DNA of 6,526 nt. It comes from DAOTXL01 sp034434895 (GTDB lineage Bacteria > Chloroflexota > Anaerolineae > JAAYZQ01). The position numbers and the translations under genes were made by a program. This document shows positions 1-4,594 of the stretch, one piece after another. The stretch is from positions 1 to 6,526 of the forward strand of contig DAOTYI010000068.1 of the NCBI GenBank assembly GCA_034434895.1, written 5' to 3'. Below the pieces are notes generated by a model that saw only the letters and a program-made list of their open reading frames with translations, ran no database searches and was not told the DNA's origin. Position 1 is the stretch's first letter. Every line of letters begins with the position of its first letter.

Positions 1-4
1 GATC

Positions 5-43
5 CCCCCTCTACCCTGGCCGCAAAGCCAGAGGGAGAGGGGG
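5..43. repeat. Imperfect GC-rich hairpin at the left edge
   Basis: The 5' arm CCCCCTCT (5-12) pairs perfectly with AGAGGGGG (36-43). Inside that, CCC (14-16) pairs with GGG (33-35) and TGGC (17-20) with GCCA (27-30), around a six-base loop. A13 and G31-A32 are bulged. No T-run follows, so a simple intrinsic terminator is not supported. Short C/G-rich inverted repeats of this kind are often dispersed between genes in bacterial genomes, and this may be one. A G-rich tract continues to about base 62. The element may extend beyond the window edge. Confidence 0.5.
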
Positions 44-128
44 ACAAAGGGGGGTGAGGGGCGATGAAGGCCCTCGGTCATAAAAGTGTCAACCAATTTT
101 GAACCATCCCCCAAAACACCAGAGCAGA

Positions 129-371
129 ATGCCAATGTTCATGGGGAAAGAGACCTACATTCGCTGCTATACCTTTCATGGCGAAGGTGACATCGCTGCT
201 GCCACCGCCGTCCAGGCGCGGTTGCGGGAGCATGGCCTGTGTAGCTTTTTCAACTGGGACCCACGGCCTCCCCACTGGCGATTCTTCTACGAGACGAACC
301 TCACCCGCCTTCAGATAGAACAACTGTTGGGCCCCCTGACCGCTCGCTTCAGGGTCCGGATTGAGGAGTGA
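129..371 (+). CDS. Small hypothetical protein (80 aa)
   Basis: I do not recognise this protein. It starts MPMFMGKETYIRC and ends RFRVRIEE. Its pattern of short hydrophobic strands and two amphipathic helices (about residues 20-35 and 57-67) would fit a compact alpha/beta fold, with an aromatic central part (CSFFNWDPRPPHWRFFYE). No signal peptide or membrane segment is visible. Codons are mostly G/C-ended, as expected for a real gene in this genome. The frame also opens at a TTG at base 99, but ATG at 129 is more likely; ATGs at 135 and 141 are also possible. The ribosome site is weak in every case. It ends about 20 bases before the ssrA promoter, so it is a separate transcription unit from ssrA. 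Confidence 0.55.
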   Translation: MPMFMGKETYIRCYTFHGEGDIAAATAVQARLREHGLCSFFNWDPRPPHWRFFYETNLTRLQIEQLLGPLTARFRVRIEE

Positions 372-390
372 TCACAGGCTCCCCCTTAAC

Positions 391-419
391 TTGAAAATCT
401 GGCCTGATTGTGGTATGAT
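391..419 (+). promoter_or_regulatory. Promoter of ssrA
   Basis: TTGAAA (391-396) and TATGAT (414-419) are separated by exactly 17 bp, and TGG just before the -10 box gives an extended -10. Transcription would begin near base 426, about 13 bases before the mature tmRNA 5' end. That agrees with removal of a short leader by RNase P. The near-consensus boxes fit a highly expressed stable RNA. Confidence 0.8.
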
Positions 420-438
420 ATATTTGTTAAACCGGCCT

Positions 439-841
439 GGGGATGAAATGGTTTCGACAGGGAAGGCTGGGCCGGGACTGCAAGCCGAGGCGCCTGGACC
501 GCGTAAAAACCGGGCAACACAACAAGTGCCAGACAGCGCACTGCACCTGCTCTCGCGCTCGCCGCGTAATCGGTAGCGCGAAAGCCTGACCGCCAGACGG
601 TCACGTCCGCCCTTTCCCTCCCTCGGGGGAAAGATCGGCGGGCGAGAGGAAACCGGGGGTGCCCTCCCATCCGACGCCGATAGGTGGGACCAGAGGCGGG
701 GAGACCATGCGCCCCGCATCGGCTGGCCTGGAGCGCAGCCTGTTGGCCGGCGGCCGCCAGGTGAGAAGAAAAGGGCAACTAAGCTTGTAGGATGTCCCTG
801 CTCGAATTCTCTGGACGCGGGTTCGACTCCCGCCATCTCCA
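439..841 (+). ncRNA. ssrA: tmRNA (transfer-messenger RNA), one-piece
   Basis: This RNA rescues stalled ribosomes. Alanylated by AlaRS and carried by SmpB, it enters the empty A site and supplies a short reading frame that tags the unfinished protein for proteolysis. The 5' end GGGGATGAAATGGTTTCGAC is the conserved tmRNA start. Its first seven bases pair with CATCTCC (834-840) to form the acceptor stem, with one G-U pair. The T arm GCGGGTTCGACTCCCGC is intact, and A841 is the discriminator. CCA is not encoded, because CAC follows, so it must be added after transcription. TCGCGCT (553-559) pairs with AGCGCGA (575-581) and places the tag stop codon in the hairpin loop, as in the known helix 5. 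The length of 403 bases is normal, and there is no sign of a two-piece permuted form. Confidence 0.96.
513..569 (+). other. tmRNA proteolysis-tag reading frame
   Basis: The frame from GGC at 513 reads GNTTSARQRTAPALALAA and stops at TAA (567-569). The hydrophobic ALALAA end is the signal recognised by ClpXP and related proteases in known tags. The A-rich TAAAAACC just upstream matches the position of the element that sets the resume codon. The resume codon is inferred to be GGC (Gly), where Ala (GCN) is commoner. The asparagine-threonine start resembles chloroflexal tags as I recall them. Confidence 0.85.
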
Positions 842-849
842 CACCTCAC

Positions 850-889
850 ACAGGGGAGTAGAAGCGATTCTGCTCCCCTGTCTTCTATC
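850..889 (+). terminator. Hairpin after ssrA, probable terminator or 3' processing stem
   Basis: ACAGGGGAGTAGAA (850-863) pairs along all 14 positions with TTCTGCTCCCCTGT (868-881), with one G-U pair. The loop is GCGA, a stable GNRA tetraloop. The following bases TCTTCTATCG are pyrimidine-rich but broken by A and G, so release may be incomplete. The stem begins nine bases after the tmRNA discriminator. It could end ssrA transcription, protect the precursor's 3' end, or both. Confidence 0.75.
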
Positions 890-921
890 GTCACAACTCC
901 GCAAAGCACAGGCAGGCAGAA

Positions 922-2271
922 ATGACCTCGAAAATCACCCACGTGATCAAGCGGACAGGGGCGGTGGTGCCCTTCACCCCGGAGCGGATCACCAACGCCA
1001 TCTACCGGGCCGCCGTGGCAGTGGGGGGCCGCGACCGGACCATCGCCGAGGGGCTGACCCGGCAGGTGGTGGCCCTGCTGGAAGAGACCATCCCGCCCGG
1101 CCAATATCCGACCGTCGAAGAGATCCAGGACCTGGTCGAAAAGGTCCTCATCGAAAACGGCCATGCCAAAGTAGCCAAAGCCTACATCCTCTACCGCGAG
1201 GAGCGGGCCAGGCGACGCCGGGAGAAGGCCGGGCGCGGCTACCGGGAGACGGGCAATATCCCCTGGCGCAAGATCTATGAGGTGTTGCGCTGGTCGGTGG
1301 ACCACGACCTGTACACCGTCGAGCGGCTGAACGCCCGCATCGCCGCCGGCGAATTCCCCCTCATCGTTCAGGAAGCGGACCGCTGCTACGAGGAGGATAT
1401 CGAGACCGCCGCTCAGCTCATCGTCGAACGGCGGAACGAGGTCAGGCTGGTCATCATCGCCGGACCGTCGTCGTCGGGCAAGACGACGACAACGATCAAA
1501 CTGAGCCAGCGGCTGGCAAAAGCCGGGCTGAGCCTGGTAGCCCTCAATGTGGACAACTATTTTTTCGACCTGGAACTGCACCCCAGGGACGAATTCGGCG
1601 ACTATGACTTTGAGACGCCCCAGGCTCTGGACCTGGCCCTCATCAACCGACACCTGGTGCAGCTCATCGCCGGGGAAGAGGTCCTGCTGCCCCGCTACGA
1701 CTTTAAAACCGGCAGGCGCCACGATGCCGTCCTCCCCCTGCGCATCGGGCCAGACGACATCATCCTCATTGACAGCCTGCACGGCCTCTATCCGCCCATG
1801 ACGCAGGAGGTGCCGGATGAGAACAAGTTCACCATCTACATCGAGACCCTGCTCCAGATGAAGGGGCCGGACGGGCGGATGATCCGCTGGACCGACCTGA
1901 GGCTGATGCGGCGCATGGTCCGCGACGCCGCCTATCGGGCCTACGATCCGCGCCGCACGCTAGAACACTGGCATTATGTGCGCAGCAGCGAGATGCGCAA
2001 CATCTTCCCCTATGCCAACACGACCGATTATGTCATCAACGGGGCGGTGCCCTACGAACTGCCGGTGATGCGCCGCCGGCTGCTGGACCACTTCGCCCAA
2101 TGGGTAGAAGACTATCGGGGCGATCCGTTGCGCGAAGATGCCTATACCCGCGCCGAGCGGGTCTACAACCTGCTGCAGGCGGTCGCGCCGATAGAGGAAA
2201 AAGAGGAAGAGGCCATCCCGCCAACCTCCCATCTGCGCGAGTTCATCGGCGGGAGCTGCTATGAGTATTAA
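922..2271 (+). CDS. ATP-cone domain fused to uridine kinase/phosphoribulokinase-family nucleoside kinase
   Basis: This is a 449-residue cytoplasmic protein. Residues 4-95 form an ATP-cone (IKRTGAVVPFTPERI; later TVEEIQDLVEKVLIENGHAKVAKAYILYR), the nucleotide-sensing module of ribonucleotide reductases and NrdR. A basic linker (RARRRREKAGRG) leads to a helical segment (about 115-175), then the kinase. The kinase has a Walker A motif GPSSSGKT (181-188), NVDNYFFD (209-216) at the site of the family's substrate-binding Asp/Tyr motif, and LIDSLHGLYP around D284 in the Walker B region. By family, it should transfer phosphate from ATP or GTP to a nucleoside or similar hydroxyl; the exact substrate cannot be read here. 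The ATP-cone suggests control by nucleotide levels. It lies 81 bases after ssrA with no clear promoter of its own and only a weak purine-rich ribosome site. The kinase family call is firm; substrate and regulation are inferred. Confidence 0.92.
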   Translation: MTSKITHVIKRTGAVVPFTPERITNAIYRAAVAVGGRDRTIAEGLTRQVVALLEETIPPGQYPTVEEIQDLVEKVLIENGHAKVAKAYILYREERARRRREKAGRGYRETGNIPWRKIYEVLRWSVDHDLYTVERLNARIAAGEFPLIVQEADRCYEEDIETAAQLIVERRNEVRLVIIAGPSSSGKTTTTIKLSQRLAKAGLSLVALNVDNYFFDLELHPRDEFGDYDFETPQALDLALINRHLVQLIAGEEVLLPRYDFKTGRRHDAVLPLRIGPDDIILIDSLHGLYPPMTQEVPDENKFTIYIETLLQMKGPDGRMIRWTDLRLMRRMVRDAAYRAYDPRRTLEHWHYVRSSEMRNIFPYANTTDYVINGAVPYELPVMRRRLLDHFAQWVEDYRGDPLREDAYTRAERVYNLLQAVAPIEEKEEEAIPPTSHLREFIGGSCYEY

Positions 2272-2320
2272 GCGCCATCCCTTTCAAATAACAGGAATTA
2301 CGCAGTTGACCCGGCAGGCT

Positions 2321-2371
2321 TACCACAAAGGCACCAAGACACAAAGAATCTGCCTTCGTGCCCTGGTGGTA
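2321..2371. repeat. Imperfect inverted repeat, possibly a dispersed element
   Basis: TACCAC (2321-2326) pairs with GTGGTA (2366-2371), and GGCAC (2330-2334) pairs with GTGCC (2358-2362). A three-by-three internal mismatch separates the two stems, around a 23-base loop. The wording (CACAAAGGCACCAAGACACAAAG-like, then CTTCGTGCC..GGTGGT) resembles short dispersed inverted repeats that I recall from environmental bacterial genomes. Whether it is repeated in this genome cannot be told from one copy. ATTACGCAG at 2298-2306 may be part of the same element. Confidence 0.45.
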
Positions 2372-2408
2372 AATTGCTACACAAGCTCTGATGCCCGACC
2401 GGGCGCGA

Positions 2409-2437
2409 TTGACAACCCGTTCCATCTGTGATAAAAT
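2409..2437 (+). promoter_or_regulatory. Promoter of the four-gene CHAT operon
   Basis: A perfect -35 box TTGACA (2409-2414) and TAAAAT (2432-2437) are 17 bp apart, and TGA directly before the -10 box provides an extended -10. Transcription should begin near base 2444, leaving an untranslated leader of about 118 bases before the first gene. So good a promoter suggests that the operon is made constitutively, or held down by a repressor, rather than waiting for an activator. Confidence 0.78.
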
Positions 2438-2455
2438 TTCACCTGCCGGCAAACT

Positions 2456-2465
2456 GCAGGCCTGC
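2456..2465. promoter_or_regulatory. Palindrome GCAGGCCTGC, possible operator
   Basis: This perfect 10-bp palindrome sits about 12-21 bases after the predicted start of transcription. CCTGC also occurs at 2442-2446, so GCAGG could pair with either copy in the RNA. A repressor here could block early elongation. A 10-bp palindrome arises by chance fairly often in a region this long, so this is only a candidate. Confidence 0.2.
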
Positions 2466-2561
2466 TCTACAAGCTGACTTCCTCAAGCCTTCATTGTCGT
2501 CCATCTGGCTAACCATCGCCCCACAGCATCGAGAAACAAATGAAAGATATCAGGTGACAAG

Positions 2562-3167
2562 ATGCCAGATCAGGTTGCTTCCTCCCGCATCGAGCGCGGT
2601 GAGCTTAAGGAACCCCCTGGGGCTGCCGAGATGCTCATCCCGCGAGCGAGAATCCGCAGGTTTGTGGACCAGATTGATCTCTATGTAACCAGGTATGAAG
2701 AGGCCGTGGGGGCCTCGGAACAGTGCAGCAGGTTTCAGCGGGTGATCGAGGCGCTGAGCCAGGTCAAGGCCACCCCGACGTGGGTGATCATGAGCGGACT
2801 TTGTTCCAGTGCTTATGAGGATCTGCGCAAGGCTTACCGGGGAGACATCAACGGCTGGCTGGACGGTATACCGGATGGGCCTTCCCTGAAGGACCATGAG
2901 GACCGTGACGAGATTCTCCTCAAGGACCGTGTCCAGAAATACAGAGACCGATTGGGTCTGGTCGGCCAGGCCATAGCCACCTTGCCCAGCAAGGTCTCGC
3001 CCGGCGACCAGGATGGGATCATCAGCACGCTTTCCCTGTGTTCCACTGAAATGCACCAGGCGTCCCAGAAGATAGCCAGCGCGCTGTTGGCCCGCATTCG
3101 TGCTCTGGTTCAGGAGCTGAACGAGGAACTGACGAGGCAATCAGGGGCAGGGACGGGAGGAGAGTAG
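2562..3167 (+). CDS. Unrecognised helical protein, first gene of the CHAT operon (201 aa)
   Basis: I do not recognise a family. After about 25 polar residues the protein is almost wholly helix-forming, with amphipathic segments at about 27-70 (RARIRRFVDQIDLYVTRYEE), 80-95 and 110-140 (EILLKDRVQKYRDRLGLVGQ). A long C-terminal helix follows (about 155-193, ending ALLARIRALVQELNEELTR) that could form a coiled coil. There is no signal peptide, membrane segment or recognisable catalytic motif, so a cytoplasmic scaffold or partner role is likely. ATG 2562 follows AGGTGA (2552-2557) at close spacing. It is the first gene after the strong promoter and lies 15 bases before the next gene. Its link to the CHAT protease rests on operon position only. 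Confidence 0.78.
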   Translation: MPDQVASSRIERGELKEPPGAAEMLIPRARIRRFVDQIDLYVTRYEEAVGASEQCSRFQRVIEALSQVKATPTWVIMSGLCSSAYEDLRKAYRGDINGWLDGIPDGPSLKDHEDRDEILLKDRVQKYRDRLGLVGQAIATLPSKVSPGDQDGIISTLSLCSTEMHQASQKIASALLARIRALVQELNEELTRQSGAGTGGE

Positions 3168-3176
3168 AAAGGGGTG
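3168..3176 (+). promoter_or_regulatory. Ribosome binding site deciding the second operon gene's start
   Basis: AAAGGGGTG ends six bases before ATG 3183, a good spacing. An in-frame GTG at 3174 lies inside this site. That GTG could instead use GGGAGG (3155-3160), but the spacing would be 13 bases. ATG 3183 is therefore preferred. Confidence 0.55.
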
Positions 3177-3182
3177 CAAAGT

Positions 3183-3752
3183 ATGAATGCGTCGTTTCAA
3201 CCGGCAGACCTGCCGGAGCTGAGGGAGAAACTCGAATTGTTGGATTGCGCCGGTCAACCATCGGTGAGCGATCTCCTGGCCTGTATGCACGACATCATGG
3301 AGCTGGCCCAGCGGGTGGCTTCCTCTTTCGAGGAAGCCGGCCATCTGGCGGCAGCAGCGACCGTGTACGAGGATGCCGCCACGGCTTTCCAGAAGGCATC
3401 CCAGAGGCTGCCCGACAAGGACAGGGCACTGGTGGCTCCTCTGGTGGACTACTGGCTGTATGCAGCCAGGCTGAAACGCGATCGCGTGCCGATGGGGAAA
3501 AAGGAGGAAGAGCCTCCACCTCCTCGCCCGGCGCGTGCCATCTCTATCGAACGCTCCTGGCCTGCGGAGAAGCTCACCGAGCAGATCGGGACCCTAGGGC
3601 GCAAGGAGAAGGGGACGATCACAGCCCGCGATGTCCCGGCCATCAACCCCGGCGAAGAGGAAGCGGCCTTCCAGAAGTCCGGATCAATCAAGAAGAAGGA
3701 GCCAGTGAGGTGGATTTTCACGCAGAAAGAAGATACTTTGTTCAAGAAGTAG
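3183..3752 (+). CDS. Unrecognised two-part protein with helical repeat-like N-terminus, second gene of the CHAT operon (189 aa)
   Basis: No family is recognised. Residues 1-103 are helical. The segment around 35-100 (MELAQRVASSFEEAGHLAAAA, then YEDAATAFQKASQRL and LVDYWLYAARLKRDR) has the small-residue and aromatic spacing of TPR- or MIT-like helical bundles, which bind other proteins. A charged, proline-rich linker (EEEPPPPRP, 108-116) leads to a tail of about 70 residues with alternating Lys/Glu, ending EPVRWIFTQKEDTLFKK, probably disordered with a short terminal motif. Such a linker and tail would be open to protease attack or partner docking. No signal peptide or membrane segment is seen. 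An in-frame GTG at 3174 would add three residues. It lies 15 bases after the previous gene and 25 before the next. The TPR-like label is an inference from residue pattern only. Confidence 0.8.
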   Translation: MNASFQPADLPELREKLELLDCAGQPSVSDLLACMHDIMELAQRVASSFEEAGHLAAAATVYEDAATAFQKASQRLPDKDRALVAPLVDYWLYAARLKRDRVPMGKKEEEPPPPRPARAISIERSWPAEKLTEQIGTLGRKEKGTITARDVPAINPGEEEAAFQKSGSIKKKEPVRWIFTQKEDTLFKK

Positions 3753-3766
3753 CATCCCCGGTCAAA

Positions 3767-3772
3767 AGGAGG
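3767..3772 (+). promoter_or_regulatory. Consensus ribosome binding site of the third operon gene
   Basis: AGGAGG is a full Shine-Dalgarno core, five bases before ATG 3778 and eight before ATG 3781. Both starts are in the same frame and differ by one residue. This suggests strong translation of the third gene. Confidence 0.75.
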
Positions 3773-3777
3773 CCAGG

Positions 3778-4557
3778 ATGATGGAGATGGAGACAGAGCA
3801 CCCGCCCCTGGAGCAGCCAGAGGAGCAGCCGCCTCAGGCAGACCGCCGTGGGGAAGAAGTAAGAGAGGAAGCGGCACCTGCCGAACGCGCCGGTGAAGGT
3901 GCAGGGGAATCGGTGGACGAGGAACAACAGATACGGCAGGCCGCCACGACCTTTCTCGACTTTTTGAGGCGTGAGCCGGGAGCTGCCCAGAGCCTGGAGC
4001 GCATTATCGGCGAGCATCTGCGCAGGTCAGATACAAATACAGCCCGGAGGCTCTTCAACAGCCTGAGCCGCTACGCCGGCGAAGACAACGCCAACTTTTT
4101 GTTGTCGCTGCTGATGAGAGGGGTGGATAATCCCGAACTCTTTGCCCGGGTCGGCGAACTTCTGGGTGGCGAGGCCTGGGCTGCCGTGCGCATGCTCTCC
4201 GCCCTCTACAGCGATGCGATCCAGGAGGCATACCTGATTGGAGGAGAGAACCCTCGCGCCTGGCGCACCATCAACCGCCAGGTTTATTATGATGTCATAT
4301 CCGATCAGTGGCGCGTGACTTTTGAAATCATCCAATACAATGGCGAAAGGGTATTGTACGAGGAGACAGCGACCAGCCTGCTGAGCCTGGCCGACGCCAT
4401 CGTGGACACCCTCAACCATGTGCCTGCCGACATTGCACCGGGGATGATTGACCGCAGCCGCCTGGAGAGCTTCTACAACTCCTGCACTACGTTCTTCAAA
4501 ACCTATACGCCGGCTGAAGAAGCTGAGGGGCAAGGGGACAGAGGCGTAAAGGAGTAG
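3778..4557 (+). CDS. Unrecognised protein with acidic disordered N-terminus, third gene of the CHAT operon (259 aa)
   Basis: No family is recognised. Residues 1-50 are rich in Glu, Pro and Ala (EHPPLEQPEEQPPQADRRGE) and should be disordered. Residues 50-150 form a helical domain (QQIRQAATTFLDFLRREPGA; LFNSLSRYAGEDNANFLLSL; LFARVGELLGGEAWAAVRML). The final part is likely alpha/beta: QVYYDVISDQWRVTFEII (168-185, with W178), then a turn (QYNGER), a strand (VLYEETA) and a hydrophobic helix (SLLSLADAIVDTLNHVP). This strand-turn-strand-helix block is the most distinctive feature and the best query for remote-homology search. No signal peptide or membrane span is seen. It starts at a consensus ribosome site and ends 37 bases before the CHAT gene, so it is probably made with the protease. 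A role as adaptor, regulator or cleavage substrate is inference. Confidence 0.82.
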   Translation: MMEMETEHPPLEQPEEQPPQADRRGEEVREEAAPAERAGEGAGESVDEEQQIRQAATTFLDFLRREPGAAQSLERIIGEHLRRSDTNTARRLFNSLSRYAGEDNANFLLSLLMRGVDNPELFARVGELLGGEAWAAVRMLSALYSDAIQEAYLIGGENPRAWRTINRQVYYDVISDQWRVTFEIIQYNGERVLYEETATSLLSLADAIVDTLNHVPADIAPGMIDRSRLESFYNSCTTFFKTYTPAEEAEGQGDRGVKE

Positions 4558-4582
4558 GGGAGGACCGGCGACCTGTAGCTTC

Positions 4583-4587
4583 AGGAG
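4583..4587 (+). promoter_or_regulatory. Ribosome binding site deciding the CHAT protein start
   Basis: AGGAG lies seven bases before ATG 4595. An in-frame TTG at 4589 is only one base from this site and too close to be used. The site therefore favours ATG 4595. Confidence 0.7.
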
Positions 4588-4594
4588 TTTGCGC

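Larger units (their letters stand above)
2272..2561. other. Intergenic region between the kinase gene and the CHAT operon
   Basis: This 290-base stretch has no credible gene. Its left half holds an imperfect inverted repeat (2321-2371). Its right half holds the promoter of the CHAT operon (2409-2437) and the leader. GCAGGCCTGC (2456-2465) is a perfect palindrome shortly after the predicted start point. No clear terminator for the kinase gene is visible, unless the inverted repeat serves as one. Confidence 0.6.

Noticed and set aside
823..841. Separate tRNA gene suggested by the T arm and acceptor end
   Set aside because: There is no D or anticodon arm upstream. The acceptor pairs with bases 439-445, so this is the tRNA-like part of the tmRNA.
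372..842. Open frames on both strands across the tmRNA
   Set aside because: The tmRNA ends, tag frame and helix pairing explain this stretch fully. The frames have no ribosome sites or domain signal.
818..850. Integration (att) site of a genomic island at the ssrA 3' end
   Set aside because: ssrA ends are common island targets, but I see no direct repeat of the 3' end elsewhere in the window and no integrase gene. A distant repeat beyond the window cannot be excluded.
792..1280. Open frame on the + strand overlapping the tmRNA end and the kinase start
   Set aside because: It is out of frame with the kinase, begins inside the tmRNA, and gives a low-complexity Gly/Arg/Pro translation.
601..1782. 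Long open frame on the - strand (393 codons)
   Set aside because: It runs antisense to both the tmRNA and the clear ATP-cone/kinase gene. Its translation has no domain signal. It is an open frame caused by GC-rich codons.
3245..3781. Alternative + strand frame over the second operon gene
   Set aside because: It overlaps the better-supported frame at 3183-3752 and translates into Gly/Arg/Ser-rich sequence without structure.
4589..4594. TTG start for the CHAT protein
   Set aside because: It is only one base from the AGGAG ribosome site, whereas ATG 4595 has the right spacing.
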